A stretch of DNA of 34,454 nucleotides from an uncultured Collinsella sp. (GTDB taxonomy: Bacteria; Actinomycetota; Coriobacteriia; Coriobacteriales; Coriobacteriaceae): contig UQLI01000026.1 of the NCBI GenBank assembly GCA_900541715.1, positions 1 through 34,454 of the forward strand, written 5' to 3'. Below are positions 7,838 through 17,311 of the stretch, in pieces (positions within the stretch are counted from its first letter, which is position 1; the number at the start of each line of letters is the position of its first letter). Below the pieces are notes generated by a model. The model saw only the letters and a list, made by a program, of their open reading frames with translations. It was not told the origin of the DNA and did no database searches. Position numbers and translations under genes: made by a program.

Positions 7838-8635
7838 ATGGATTTTACGGTCGAGAATGCGGGCACCACGATTGCCTGTCGCGAATATGCCGGCCCGGAT
7901 GTGTCGCCTGATACTCCTGCCTTGGTGTGCGTGCACGGCGCTTGTGTCGACGGCACATTTTTCGACGGCATCGCATGTGAGCTCAGTCGCAACTACCGCG
8001 TAATTGCCTATGACCGCCGCGGCTGTGGCGGCAGCAGCGAAGCGGCAGACGGCAGCTATGATCTTGCCGCTCAGGCCGCCGACCTGCAGGCCGCGATCGA
8101 ACACGTTGGCGCTCCGACAAATGTGCTTGCGCACAGCGCCGGTACGTTGGTGGCGCTGGAGCTTCTTCGCACCGAACCCCATCTCGTCGCCCGTGCGATT
8201 CTGCATGAGCCGGCTGTGTCGGCCGAAGGCGTCGGCATGGGCGCAGCTCCGATTTTGCTCGATATGATTGCGGCTGGAAAGGTTTCAAGGGCGCTTCGGC
8301 TTTTCTTGGGAGCTCTCGGCGACTTGGACCCCGAGGCTCCTGGGACGACCGAAGCGGAAGCCAAGCATGCCCTGCGCAATGGTCGTTGCTTTATGGCCAA
8401 TGAATACGGAACAAATATGACATATGCTCCCGACTGGGAGCGCGCTCGAGAATCAAAGGCGGTGTCGGCTGTGTTTTTGGGCGAGCTTTCGGTCGGTACA
8501 CCCCGCGAGGCGGGCACGAGGATGGCGGCTGAGCTTTTGGGCTGTCCACTCGTAATGGTTCCCGGCGCGCACAACGGCCTGCGCGATCGCCCGACAGCGG
8601 CTGCCCAGACTGTCCGTGGCATCCTGGGGCTCTAA
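7838..8635 (+). CDS. Alpha/beta-fold hydrolase
   Basis: A 265-residue soluble alpha/beta hydrolase. Visible elements are the oxyanion-hole HG in CVHGACVDG (31-39), the region YDRRGCGGS (58-66) typical of the fold, the nucleophile Ser100 in LAHSAGT (a variant GxSxG with Ala in the first place) and the catalytic His245 in PGAHNGLRDRP near the end. The substrate cannot be predicted: esterase, lactonase and C-C hydrolase members share this pattern. The start ATG has only a weak G-rich site upstream. It is a single-gene unit between the divergent radical SAM gene and the signalling gene. Confidence 0.87.
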   Translation: MDFTVENAGTTIACREYAGPDVSPDTPALVCVHGACVDGTFFDGIACELSRNYRVIAYDRRGCGGSSEAADGSYDLAAQAADLQAAIEHVGAPTNVLAHSAGTLVALELLRTEPHLVARAILHEPAVSAEGVGMGAAPILLDMIAAGKVSRALRLFLGALGDLDPEAPGTTEAEAKHALRNGRCFMANEYGTNMTYAPDWERARESKAVSAVFLGELSVGTPREAGTRMAAELLGCPLVMVPGAHNGLRDRPTAAAQTVRGILGL

Positions 8636-8846
8636 CAGCTGCAAAAAACAAAACAGCCTTCACTCGCAAACGTTTCGGCCGTGTTAACAAATGTGCTCAA
8701 GACCTCACGTCTGCGGCTTCAATCGCGCCGTCTGCCAACTCATAAAAATGTAACAGCATTCACGTGCTTACCTGCATCGGCAAGGTGTTAACCTTGTAAC
8801 ATTTGGAACCCACCGCTACCATGCGAAACTATCGAAAGGGCCCCAT

Positions 8847-10727
8847 ATGCTCAATAATCACGAGGCCAATCTAACCGACGAGGAGGCTGCCGCCGAGGTC
8901 GCCCGTGTCGCGAAGACCTACCCCGTGGTGCGTTTGCTGTCGGCCGATCAGATTAAGAGCGAGCCTAACTGCCTGCTCGCCGGCAATCGGTGCCCTTGTC
9001 TGCGTCAGTCGAGTCTTGAGGCTTTGGCAGATTCGGGTGAGGTGTCGGAGCAACTGCTCAACGATGGTGTTGAGTACCGCGCTCGCCTACGCCCTCTAAA
9101 GGTCGAGGGTGAGCCTCGTGTCTTGCTGATGGTGCGTCCGATCGATGAACAAGAGGCTGCAGAAGAGGACCTTGTCTACACCGACGTGCTGACGAGTGTG
9201 CGCAATCGCCGATATTACGAGGAAAAGCTCCGTAGCGCCCGCATGAAGGCCGGCGTTGCGGTGGTCGACCTTGACGATTTTAGGGTCTTCAACGATACGT
9301 GTGGCCGTCATGCCGGCGACCTTGCGCTCGGTGCCGTGGCGACAGCCATACGCAGCGGTATTCGTTCGACTGACGAACTTGTGCGCTATGGCTGCGACAA
9401 GTTTGTGGCCGTCATGCCCGATATTCCCTCCGATGACTTCGCCCGTCGCCTGCGTCAGGTATCCGATGCCGTTCGTTCCGCGATTATTCCGGGCCATGAG
9501 CACGTGAGCTTGACGGCATGTGTTGGTGGCGTTCGCATTCATGGCGAGACGGTTGATGAGGGCGTTGGCCGCGCTGTCCAGTTACTGAGCCGTGCTAAGG
9601 CAAAAGCCGGTACGGTCGTGACCGATGGCGATTTCATCGAGGCCTTCCAAAGCGAAAAGCCTTTGGTGCTTATCGTCGATGACTCCGAGATGAACCGAGC
9701 CATTCTCAACGAGATGCTCAAGGACGAGTATTGCATCCTCGAGGCCGAAAACGGTCGTACGGCGCTCGATATGGTCGACCGTTATGGCGATGAGTTGTCG
9801 CTCGTGCTGCTGGACATTGTCATGCCGGGCGTGAGCGGCTTTGAGGTGCTGGCCGATCTGTCGCGCCGATCGGTTGTTGACAATCTGCCCGTCATCATGA
9901 TTTCGAGCGAAGAATCCGACGATGTGGTTCTGCGTGCGTACGAGCTGGGCGCCTCGGACTATATCAGCCGCCCGTTTGACGCCCGTGTCGTGCGCCGTCG
10001 TGTAAGCAACACTATCCGTCTGTACGCCAAACAGCGCCGCCTGACGAGCCTGCTGTCCCAGCAGTACAACGAGCGCGTCAAGAACAGTCGCATGCTCATC
10101 GACATCATGGCCGGCGTTATGGAGCTTCGCAATGGCGAGAGCGGCAGGCACGTTACGAACATCGAGAAGCTGACCGAGCTGCTGCTTGGCTGTCTGGTCC
10201 AGCGTAGCGGCACGATCTCCCTCGACAATGAGGAACGCTCTACGATTGCCCTGGCTTCGGCGCTGCACGATATCGGCAAGATGTCGATTGACGATGCAAT
10301 TCTCAACAAACCCGGGCGCCTTACGCCCGAGGAGTTCGAGATTATGAAGACGCATACCACGATGGGCGCCGACATGTTGCTTGAGCTGGGCCGCCATCAC
10401 GTCGGCAATGCGCTTATGGAATATGCGTACCAGATTGCGCGTTGGCATCACGAGCGCTGGGACGGCAAGGGCTATCCCGATGGCCTTAAGGGCGACGAGA
10501 TTCCCATTGCCGCACAGGTGGTCTCGGTGGCCGACGTGTATGATGCTCTGACGAGCGTGCGTGTGTACAAGGACGCTATTCCGCACAAGGAGGCGATCCA
10601 GATGATCCTGGACGGTAAGTGCGGCACCTTTAACCCGCTGTTGCTCGACTGTCTGCTCGAGGTGCAAGACCGTATTGCCGAGACGTTGGCACGCCCCGCC
10701 GACGTTGTCGCGTTTCCCACGATTTAG
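8847..10727 (+). CDS. Degenerate GGDEF - receiver - HD-GYP signalling protein
   Basis: A 626-residue cytosolic regulator without membrane segments. Order: an N-terminal region with a Cys cluster (Cys42, Cys49, Cys51); a GGDEF fold at about 108-262 (DVLTSVRNRRYY, VVDLDDFRVFND) whose active-site motif is GCDKF (182-186) and so is probably not a cyclase; a receiver domain at about 273-392 with phospho-acceptor Asp323 (LLDIVMPGVSG) but Arg375 where the conserved Lys is expected (SRPFD); and an HD-GYP domain at about 415-620 with His474-Asp475 (LHDIGKMS) and WDGKGYPDGLKG intact. Inferred role: phosphorylation-controlled cyclic dinucleotide hydrolase. The following HPt gene, 23 bases on, is the probable partner. 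The start follows GAAAGGGCCCCAT; ATG at 8847. Confidence 0.92.
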   Translation: MLNNHEANLTDEEAAAEVARVAKTYPVVRLLSADQIKSEPNCLLAGNRCPCLRQSSLEALADSGEVSEQLLNDGVEYRARLRPLKVEGEPRVLLMVRPIDEQEAAEEDLVYTDVLTSVRNRRYYEEKLRSARMKAGVAVVDLDDFRVFNDTCGRHAGDLALGAVATAIRSGIRSTDELVRYGCDKFVAVMPDIPSDDFARRLRQVSDAVRSAIIPGHEHVSLTACVGGVRIHGETVDEGVGRAVQLLSRAKAKAGTVVTDGDFIEAFQSEKPLVLIVDDSEMNRAILNEMLKDEYCILEAENGRTALDMVDRYGDELSLVLLDIVMPGVSGFEVLADLSRRSVVDNLPVIMISSEESDDVVLRAYELGASDYISRPFDARVVRRRVSNTIRLYAKQRRLTSLLSQQYNERVKNSRMLIDIMAGVMELRNGESGRHVTNIEKLTELLLGCLVQRSGTISLDNEERSTIALASALHDIGKMSIDDAILNKPGRLTPEEFEIMKTHTTMGADMLLELGRHHVGNALMEYAYQIARWHHERWDGKGYPDGLKGDEIPIAAQVVSVADVYDALTSVRVYKDAIPHKEAIQMILDGKCGTFNPLLLDCLLEVQDRIAETLARPADVVAFPTI

Positions 10728-10750
10728 TTTGACCTAAGGAGTTTTAATCC

Positions 10751-11107
10751 ATGATTTCCATGCGTGAGGCGTATGAGAAGATCGGCGCTAATTATGATGA
10801 CGCGTGCGCTCGGCTGATGGGCGAGGAAATGCTTGCCCGCTTTGCCCTCAAGTTTTTGGATGACGAGAGCATGGACAAGCTGGAGGCCGCCATGGCGGCA
10901 GGAGACGCCGAAGGTGCGTTTATGGCAGCGCACACACTCAAGGGCGTGAGCCAGAACCTGGGATTCGATAATCTGTACGAGCCGGCGGTCGTGGTGACCG
11001 AAGCACTGCGCGGCGCCGATGCCGTTGACGGCGCTCGCGAGGGAATGCATGCGTTGCAGCAGCAATATGCGGCAACGATGTCGGCTCTGCGCGAGGCGGC
11101 TGAATAA
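10751..11107 (+). CDS. HPt (histidine phosphotransfer) domain protein
   Basis: A 118-residue all-helical phosphotransfer protein. His61 lies in AAHTLKGVSQNLGF, the canonical HPt motif, at the expected place. A strong TAAGGAG lies before the ATG. It is co-transcribed with the preceding receiver/HD-GYP gene and a terminator follows. Known for the family: HPt proteins carry phosphate between a hybrid kinase receiver and another receiver; the kinase is not in the window. A stand-alone HPt next to a receiver protein suggests that it phosphorylates or drains Asp323 of that protein. Confidence 0.92.
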   Translation: MISMREAYEKIGANYDDACARLMGEEMLARFALKFLDDESMDKLEAAMAAGDAEGAFMAAHTLKGVSQNLGFDNLYEPAVVVTEALRGADAVDGAREGMHALQQQYAATMSALREAAE

Positions 11108-11150
11108 GAGCTTGCGAGCCTTGGGCTGCTTGCCGGCCACATATAGGTGA

Positions 11151-11191
11151 AAGGGCGCCCCGCCGGACCATGTGGCCGGCGGGGCGCCCTT
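11151..11191. terminator. Strong terminator between convergent genes
   Basis: AAGGGCGCCCCGCCGG at 11151-11166 pairs perfectly with 11176-11191, giving a 16-bp stem with a 9-base loop. It lies between the rightward HPt gene and the leftward amidotransferase gene, so it probably serves both. The T-run is short (TTATCTGTTTT on the plus strand). Confidence 0.87.
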
Positions 11192-11212
11192 ATCTGTTTT
11201 GTGGTTCGCGTG

Positions 11213-12022
11213 CTAGCGGGCCTGCTTGACCTTGGCTGCCGCCTCGACAAACGACTTCCAGAGGTTAAAGTCGGTTTCGAGCGTCTGCCAGGTGTACTCG
11301 GGATGCCATTGCACGCCCAGGCAGAAGGGTTGGCCTTCGACTTCGATGCACTCGGGCACGCCATCGGTTGCCTTGGCGACCAAGCGCGTGCTTTTACCCA
11401 GACGATCGATGCAGCAGTGGTGTGCGGAGTTGGTCTGGATAAGCCTGTGCCCGCCAAGCGCGCGCTCCAGCAACGAGCCCGGCACGACCTCGACGGGATG
11501 CACGGGGTCGTTGAGCACGTGGGTATGGCGCCACTGCGTGCGGCCCTCGCGCGCGCCCAAGCTTGGCACGTCCATGCACAGGGTGCCGCCGGTGGCGACA
11601 TTGAGCAGCTGTGTGCCGCGGCAGGTGGTAAAGAGCGGCTTTTTGGCGCGGAGCACCTCGCCGACTAGCTTAAACTCAAAGCTATCGCGGATCTCGCAGC
11701 AGAGGGTGGGGTCGTAGGGTCGATCATCGCCCCAACGTTTGGGATTGACATCGGGGCCGCCGGGAATAGCGATACCGTCGGCGATATCGACGTAATGGCG
11801 AATGACCTCAATGTCCTCGGTGATGGACATCTGCAGCGGCAGGCCGCCGGCGGCAAGGATGGCATCGACAAAGACGCTTGCGATTTCCTCGTTGGGGGAG
11901 AGCGTCTCGCTTAAAAACGGCTTTGCCTCTTCCCAACGCGGCGCCACCAGGATGAGCGGACGGTCGGCGGGGGCAACGTCGACGTGCGGGGTGTAGGACG
12001 ATGAGGTACGGGTTCCGATCAT
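11213..12022 (-). CDS. Gamma-glutamyl-gamma-aminobutyrate hydrolase family protein (peptidase C26)
   Basis: A 269-residue class I glutamine amidotransferase-fold hydrolase, PuuD-like. The catalytic Cys134 is in TTCRGTQLLNV and the His240/Glu242 pair in VQWHPEY. IPGGPDVNP (86-94) is the usual oxyanion-region motif. Family members cleave gamma-glutamyl amides, for example gamma-glutamyl-GABA. It is the last gene of a leftward operon that also encodes a full polar amino-acid ABC importer, 87 bases after the ATPase gene, so I infer that it processes an imported gamma-glutamyl compound. No putrescine-pathway genes are nearby, so the name puuD is not used. Confidence 0.87.
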   Translation of the reverse strand: MIGTRTSSSYTPHVDVAPADRPLILVAPRWEEAKPFLSETLSPNEEIASVFVDAILAAGGLPLQMSITEDIEVIRHYVDIADGIAIPGGPDVNPKRWGDDRPYDPTLCCEIRDSFEFKLVGEVLRAKKPLFTTCRGTQLLNVATGGTLCMDVPSLGAREGRTQWRHTHVLNDPVHPVEVVPGSLLERALGGHRLIQTNSAHHCCIDRLGKSTRLVAKATDGVPECIEVEGQPFCLGVQWHPEYTWQTLETDFNLWKSFVEAAAKVKQAR

Positions 12023-12109
12023 GGGTGTGGCTTTCGAATCCGGGTGGACATGGCACAGGGGTGGCGCGGGACAAACGTTACTGATGAATTCGCCCGCGTG
12101 GCAATTGGG

Positions 12110-12874
<765 letters not shown>

Positions 12875-12910
12875 GGTGCTCGGCTCCTTATGACTTGAAA
12901 TGGTAAAGCG

Positions 12911-13744
12911 TTAGCGGATGATGGTCGCGCCGGTCTTGTGCGAAACGTAGACAGCGGCCTTGTTGATCGCGACGTTGATGAGGATATAGATGACCGCGAT
13001 TACCAGGTAGACCGACACGAGAGCGTCGTAGTTGGTAATGAGCACGCGGGCGTTTTGCATGAGGTCGGGGTAGCTCACCACATAGGCGACGGTGGTGTCT
13101 TTGACTACGACCACGAGCTGCGAAATCAACGACGGGATGATAAATCGAATAGCCTGCGGCAACACGATTTTAAAGGTGATTTTAGCTTTGGAGAGACCGA
13201 GTGCCTGGGCCGCCTCGACCTGCCCACGTGGCACGGCGTTGACGCCGGCGCGGAAAATCTCGGCAAGTACGCCGGCTGCAGCGAGCGCGACAGGGAGCGT
13301 GAGCATCCAGAACGACGGCAGCGCGATCTTGTACTGGGGCAGCACCAAAAAGAAGAAGTAGATGAACAGAAGGCTCGGCACGCCGCGGAAGAAATCGGTG
13401 AGCACGCGGCAGACCAGCTGCAGCGGCTTAATATCGCTCGTGCGGCCGAGCATAAGGGCCAAGCCCAGCACCAGCGCGATGGCGCCAGCGGTGAGTGCGA
13501 CTTTGACGGTGCCCTCAAAGCCGGCAAGCAAGAACTTCCAGGTGGTGAGGTGCGTAAAGAAATACCAGTAGTGGACCGAAAGCTGACCGGTCACATAAAA
13601 GCGCTGCAGTACCAGGACGACGAGTGCGGCGACGGCAACAAGCGAGATGGCGGTGCCGATGCGAATCTTGGTGCGCATCTTGGGGCCGGGAGCCTCGTAG
13701 AGCGCATCGCGCATGGTGAGCGCGGAGGTGGAGTGCTTGCTCAT
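12911..13744 (-). CDS. Polar amino-acid ABC transporter permease (second)
   Basis: A 277-residue HisM/GlnP-type permease. A cytosolic N-terminus of about 25 residues is followed by a first membrane segment (about 30-48), then the core with further helices and the EAA loop (GQVEAAQALGLSKAKITFKI) that contacts the ATPase. PSLISQLVVVVKDTTV near the end is characteristic of the family. The ATG overlaps the end of the preceding permease gene by four bases, which indicates translational coupling and a heterodimeric channel. The N-terminal extension makes it longer than its partner. Confidence 0.93.
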   Translation of the reverse strand: MSKHSTSALTMRDALYEAPGPKMRTKIRIGTAISLVAVAALVVLVLQRFYVTGQLSVHYWYFFTHLTTWKFLLAGFEGTVKVALTAGAIALVLGLALMLGRTSDIKPLQLVCRVLTDFFRGVPSLLFIYFFFLVLPQYKIALPSFWMLTLPVALAAAGVLAEIFRAGVNAVPRGQVEAAQALGLSKAKITFKIVLPQAIRFIIPSLISQLVVVVKDTTVAYVVSYPDLMQNARVLITNYDALVSVYLVIAVIYILINVAINKAAVYVSHKTGATIIR

Positions 13745-14400
13745 CGGAGGATCCTCACCTTCTTATCGATGTAGTTGCCAATGTGGCTCACCACAAAGGC
13801 CGTGCCCAGGTAGCCGAGCGCCGAGATGAAGAACGCGGCGACGCCGCCGAGCGAGCGGGTATTGATGTAGCTCACCACGCCGGTGAGCTCCTGCGGCTTA
13901 AGCGGCACCTGGCTGCCGAGCGCGGTGGTGAGCATGACGGCGATAACGAGGTTGGTCATGGGCAGCACGCTTGAGCGCAGCGCCTGCGGTATCACGATCT
14001 TGGCGAGGATACGGTTAAAGCTCATGCCCAGCGAGCGGGCGGCTTCCACCTGGCCGACGCCGACGGTGTTGATGCCGCTCATGAAGTTCTCGGAGCCAAA
14101 GGCCGAGCCCAAAAGGACCGTGGCGACGATAACGCAGGTGCGGTAGGGCAGGACGACCTTGAGCGGCGGCAGCGCGTAGACGACGATGATGAGCAGCGCG
14201 ATGCCGGGGATGTTACGAAAGACCTGGACATACAGGTCGCCAAAGACGCGCAGCGGCTTGAGCGGCGACACGCGCATCACGGTGACGGCGACGGCCAGCA
14301 CCATGGCGATGGCAAACGACTCAAGCGTCATGCCCCAGGTTGCGAGCAGCGCGTCGATATAGTTCTGGCCATAGAGCGACCAGAGCTCGGAGAGACTCAT
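13741..14400 (-). CDS. Polar amino-acid ABC transporter permease (first)
   Basis: A 219-residue permease of the same family, normal length. It has membrane segments near residues 20-40, 55-77, 90-105 and 185-210, and the EAA loop GQVEAARSLGMSFNRILAKI that docks on the ATPase. A GGAGGTCCGC site precedes the ATG. It pairs with the second permease, which starts within its last codons. It is separated from the binding-protein gene by a 138-base gap containing a stem-loop. Confidence 0.93.
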   Translation of the reverse strand: MSLSELWSLYGQNYIDALLATWGMTLESFAIAMVLAVAVTVMRVSPLKPLRVFGDLYVQVFRNIPGIALLIIVVYALPPLKVVLPYRTCVIVATVLLGSAFGSENFMSGINTVGVGQVEAARSLGMSFNRILAKIVIPQALRSSVLPMTNLVIAVMLTTALGSQVPLKPQELTGVVSYINTRSLGGVAAFFISALGYLGTAFVVSHIGNYIDKKVRILR

Positions 14401-14424
14401 GCGGACCTCCTGCCGGTAAGGAAA

Positions 14425-14450
14425 GGGGCTCCCGTGTGTACGGAAGCCCC
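14425..14450 (-). terminator. Intra-operon stem-loop after the binding-protein gene
   Basis: GGGGCTCCCGT (14425-14435) and ACGGAAGCCCC (14440-14450) form an 11-bp stem with one mismatch and a 4-base loop; on the minus strand it is followed by TTTCCTT. Its place between binding protein and permease fits a partial terminator or mRNA-stabilising hairpin that keeps the binding protein in excess, as is known for many ABC operons. Confidence 0.7.
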
Positions 14451-14538
14451 GACAACTCAGTGAGGAAACAGTTTACCGCAATAAAGCGCATCATGCGTTT
14501 CCGTATGGTTTCGTTGCGGCTGTTACCAGGCTCGCTGC

Positions 14539-15534
14539 CTAGGCGCCGATCTCGGGCAGCTCGGGAACATTGGTGTCGCCCGTACGGTCGCCGATGCAGA
14601 TCTGCCACAGCTCGGTCCAGGTGCCGTCGTCCTCGATCTTCTTAAGGAAGTCGTTGACAAAGGCGACGCCGTCGGAATCGAGCGGCAGGCCGATGCCATA
14701 GGGCTCCTTGCTGCCGAAAGGCTTGCCGGCGATCTTGTACTTACCGGGCTCGCGAACCAGGGCGCTCTGCTGCATGTTGTTATCGATGACGTAGGCATCG
14801 ACGCGGCCCTGCTGGAGTGCCTGGCGGGCCTCCTCGTCGGTCTTGAACTCCTGCTGGCTGGCCTTGGGGGCGAACTCCTCCAGGATGGCGGGGCCGTTGG
14901 AGCCGGACTGGACGGCGACGTTCTTGTCGGCCAGGTCGTCAACGCTCTTGATGTCGTCGTTATCGGCGAGCACCAGGATGGCCTGCTGCGTGTAGTAGTA
15001 GGGACCGGCAAAGGAGACGAGCTTCTTGCGCTCATCGGTAATGGTGTAGGTGGCGAAGACGGCGTCGACCTGGCCGTTCTGCAGGACGGACTCACGCGTG
15101 TCCGAGGTTACCTGGGTGATCTCGACCTTGTTCTCGCCCAGAATGTAGTTGGACAGGAGCTGTGCGATACCGGCATCGAAGCCGCGGGTCTGACCGTCTT
15201 TCTCGTTGAGGAGGGAGAAGAGCGTGGAGGTCTGAACGCCACCGATCTTAAAGACGCCGGCGTCCTTAACGGCCGTGGCCCAGGTGCTGGCAGCGATGGC
15301 GTCGTCATCGGCCTTGGGGCCGTTGTCGACGAGCTTGTCGAATGCCTTGGCGTCGAGCGTGGTGGAAGCCTCGGTATCTTCGGAGCTCTTGGAGGAGCCG
15401 GCGGCGGAACCCTTGTCGGCCTCGGCGCTGGTGTCGGAGCAGCCGGCAAGACCAAGGCCGGCGACGGTTGCGAAGGTGGCGGCAACGAAGCCGCGGCGGT
15501 CGAGAACGACCTGCTGGGAGAGGTTCTTGCTCAT
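14539..15534 (-). CDS. Amino-acid ABC transporter substrate-binding lipoprotein (family 3)
   Basis: A 331-residue extracellular binding protein for the importer. The N-terminus has DRRGFVAAT (12-20), a hydrophobic stretch and the lipobox LAGC, so Cys32 is the lipid-anchored residue; the twin Arg suggests possible Tat export. A Ser/Glu/Asp-rich linker (about 33-58) precedes the bilobed family-3 domain. GVQTSTLFS, RGFDAGIAQLLSNYILG and VFATYTITDERKKLVSFAGPYYYTQ regions follow the glutamate/glutamine binding-protein pattern, though ligand identity is inferred only. First gene of the operon, with a clear promoter upstream. Confidence 0.92.
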   Translation of the reverse strand: MSKNLSQQVVLDRRGFVAATFATVAGLGLAGCSDTSAEADKGSAAGSSKSSEDTEASTTLDAKAFDKLVDNGPKADDDAIAASTWATAVKDAGVFKIGGVQTSTLFSLLNEKDGQTRGFDAGIAQLLSNYILGENKVEITQVTSDTRESVLQNGQVDAVFATYTITDERKKLVSFAGPYYYTQQAILVLADNDDIKSVDDLADKNVAVQSGSNGPAILEEFAPKASQQEFKTDEEARQALQQGRVDAYVIDNNMQQSALVREPGKYKIAGKPFGSKEPYGIGLPLDSDGVAFVNDFLKKIEDDGTWTELWQICIGDRTGDTNVPELPEIGA

Positions 15535-15577
15535 GGTAGAACACCTTTCTCAATAAAATTCCTAGCGGTTGAGTAGA

Positions 15578-15607
15578 GTTATACCCTATCGCGCTCAAAT
15601 GGGTCAA
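15578..15607 (-). promoter_or_regulatory. Housekeeping-type promoter of the amino-acid ABC operon
   Basis: On the minus strand TTGACC (15607-15602) and TATAAC (15583-15578) are separated by 18 bases, close to the consensus. It lies 44 bases upstream of the binding-protein ATG, which has an AAAGGTG ribosome-binding site. Confidence 0.7.
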
Positions 15608-15649
15608 CACGAAATAACTCAGAAACATACTTACCTTATGGGTAATTCT

Positions 15650-15694
15650 ACCTACCAAAAAGGGACAGGTTTATTTTGGCAGGTTTTATCTGGG
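15650..15694 (+). repeat. Dispersed palindromic repeat, family B copy 3
   Basis: The sequence is almost identical to copy 1 at 4468-4513: ACCTACCAAAA, the loop AGGGACAGGTTTA, then TTTTGGCAGGT and TTATCTGGG. It lies between divergently transcribed genes (ABC operon and alcohol dehydrogenase). Confidence 0.87.
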
Positions 15695-15803
15695 CAAACG
15701 TCGATTATTACAGCTGAGATAGCGTTTTGCGGACGGCGTGGCCGCTCGCGGCGGTCGCTATAATGGCGGCAACGCGACACATATATGAGTAAGGAGATCG
15801 CGT

Positions 15804-17006
15804 ATGAACGGTTATTCGTTTTTCGCACCGACCAAGGTGCTGTTTGGCGCGGGCAAGTTGGGCGAGCTGGGCACGCAGAAGCTGCCCGGCACCAAAGCGC
15901 TCATCGTTACGACCGGCGGCAACTCGGCCAAGCGCTTTGGATACCTGAGACGCGTGGAGGCCGAGCTCGAACGCGCCGGCGTGGCGCATGAGCTGTTCGA
16001 TCGCATTGAGCCCAATCCCCTGCGCGAGACCGTCAATGCGGGTGGCTGGATGGCGCGCACCCATGGCTGCGACTTTGTCCTGGCGCTCGGCGGCGGCTCG
16101 GTCATGGACGGCAGCAAGGGCATCTGCGCGGTGGCGGCCAACCCGCATACCGATGCCGAGGGTAACGAATGCCTTGGTGACATCTGGGATTTTGTGAATG
16201 GCGGTACTGCGCTCGGCCTGCCGATCCCCAACGATCCGCTGCCGCTTGTTTGCGTAACCACCACGGCGGGTACCGGCTCCGAGGTCGATGCGGGCGGTGT
16301 CCTGTCCTGCGAGGACAATGACGAGAAGCTTCGCCTGGGCGATCCGCGCCTGTTCCCGGTACTTTCGATCGTTGATCCCGAGCTCATGGTGAGCGTCCCG
16401 GCGCGTCTGACCGCCTATCAGGGATTCGACGCTCTGTTCCATTGCGTTGAGTGCTACATCTCAAATACCAACACGCCCATGGGTGACATGGTTTGCCGCG
16501 AAGGCATCCGCCGAGCCGCCGCGGCGCTGCCTACGTGCATCAATAATGGCGATGACCTGGAGGCGCGCTCGAGCCTTGCGTTTGCCAACACGCTCGGCGG
16601 CTATGCCATGGATGCCTCGGGCACCACGGGCTCGCATGGTCTTGAACATGGCATGAGCGCGCATCATCACGACCTGCCGCACGGCGCCGGCCTCATCATG
16701 ATCGCCCGTGCCTACCACACGTGGATGATCGATCACGGTGTTGCACCAGAGCGCTATATCGACATGGCGCGTCTGATGGGCAATGCCGCCGCGGATGATC
16801 CGCACGATTTTGTGATTGAGCTCACGCGCCTGATGGAGGCTTGCCATGTGGCCGACCTCGCCATGAGTGAGTGGGGGATTACGGTCGAAGAGCTGCCGGC
16901 CATCGCGCACAACGCTCTGACGACCAACGGCGTCCTGTTCAGCCACGACCCCGTGACGCTGACCGACCCCGACGTCGTCGAAATTCTCAAGCTAAGCTAC
17001 CGCTAA
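15804..17006 (+). CDS. Iron-containing alcohol dehydrogenase
   Basis: NAD(P)-dependent metal alcohol dehydrogenase acting in fermentative aldehyde/alcohol exchange. The 400-residue protein has GGGSVMDGSKG (96-106) for the cofactor, TTAGTGSEVD (153-162), and the four metal ligands Asp209 and His213 (FDALFHCVE), His282 (LEHGMSA) and His293 (LPHGAGL). It resembles butanol dehydrogenase/YqhD-like members; the exact substrate is not decidable. TAAGGAG stands before the ATG. An alternative start slightly upstream is out of frame. Monocistronic: palindromic repeats and a facing gene follow. Confidence 0.93.
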   Translation: MNGYSFFAPTKVLFGAGKLGELGTQKLPGTKALIVTTGGNSAKRFGYLRRVEAELERAGVAHELFDRIEPNPLRETVNAGGWMARTHGCDFVLALGGGSVMDGSKGICAVAANPHTDAEGNECLGDIWDFVNGGTALGLPIPNDPLPLVCVTTTAGTGSEVDAGGVLSCEDNDEKLRLGDPRLFPVLSIVDPELMVSVPARLTAYQGFDALFHCVECYISNTNTPMGDMVCREGIRRAAAALPTCINNGDDLEARSSLAFANTLGGYAMDASGTTGSHGLEHGMSAHHHDLPHGAGLIMIARAYHTWMIDHGVAPERYIDMARLMGNAAADDPHDFVIELTRLMEACHVADLAMSEWGITVEELPAIAHNALTTNGVLFSHDPVTLTDPDVVEILKLSYR

Positions 17007-17035
17007 CCACCACAAAGGGGACACTTTGGCGGTTC

Positions 17036-17254
17036 GTCTCAATCTGTAACATCTGCAGCCGTTTTTGCCGAGCAACTGTTACAGATCGAGATTTGCTCTT
17101 CAGGGGAATTCGAATGTCTCAATCTGTAACATCTGGACGGCCAAAAGGTCCCTATCTGTTACAGATTGAGACAAAGGTCTGGGACTAAGATGTCTTATCT
17201 CGATCTGTAACAGTTAGACGGAAATTCGGGCCATAGATGTTACAGGTTAAGATA
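17036..17254. repeat. Three palindromic units at 80-bp spacing
   Basis: Units at 17036-17092, 17116-17172 and 17196-17254 each have an arm TCTCAATCTGTAACA (or TCTCGATCTGTAACA) and its inverse about 25 bases on. The TCTC starts lie at 17037, 17117 and 17198, so the period is 80-81 bases. Unit 2 has a perfect stem, unit 1 one mismatch, unit 3 about four. The loops and the spacers differ. A shorter hairpin-like sequence (17007-17032, CCACCACAAAGGGGACACTT) precedes them. They lie between the convergent ends of the alcohol dehydrogenase and dxs. No gene is seen here. Confidence 0.9.
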
Positions 17255-17271
17255 ATCGCGTCGCGAAAACA

Positions 17272-17310
17272 AAAACCTCCGCAGGGGGGTGCTTTCCTTG
17301 CGGAGGTTTT
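17272..17310 (-). terminator. Intrinsic terminator of dxs
   Basis: AAAACCTCCGCA (17272-17283) and TGCGGAGGTTTT (17299-17310) pair perfectly over 12 bases; on the minus strand the stem ends in TTTTTGTTTT. It begins two bases after the dxs stop codon. Confidence 0.9.
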
Positions 17311-17311
17311 C

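Noticed and set aside
17036..17254. CRISPR array
   Set aside because: The units are long palindromes with variable centres at 80-bp spacing; no short constant repeats, no cas genes.
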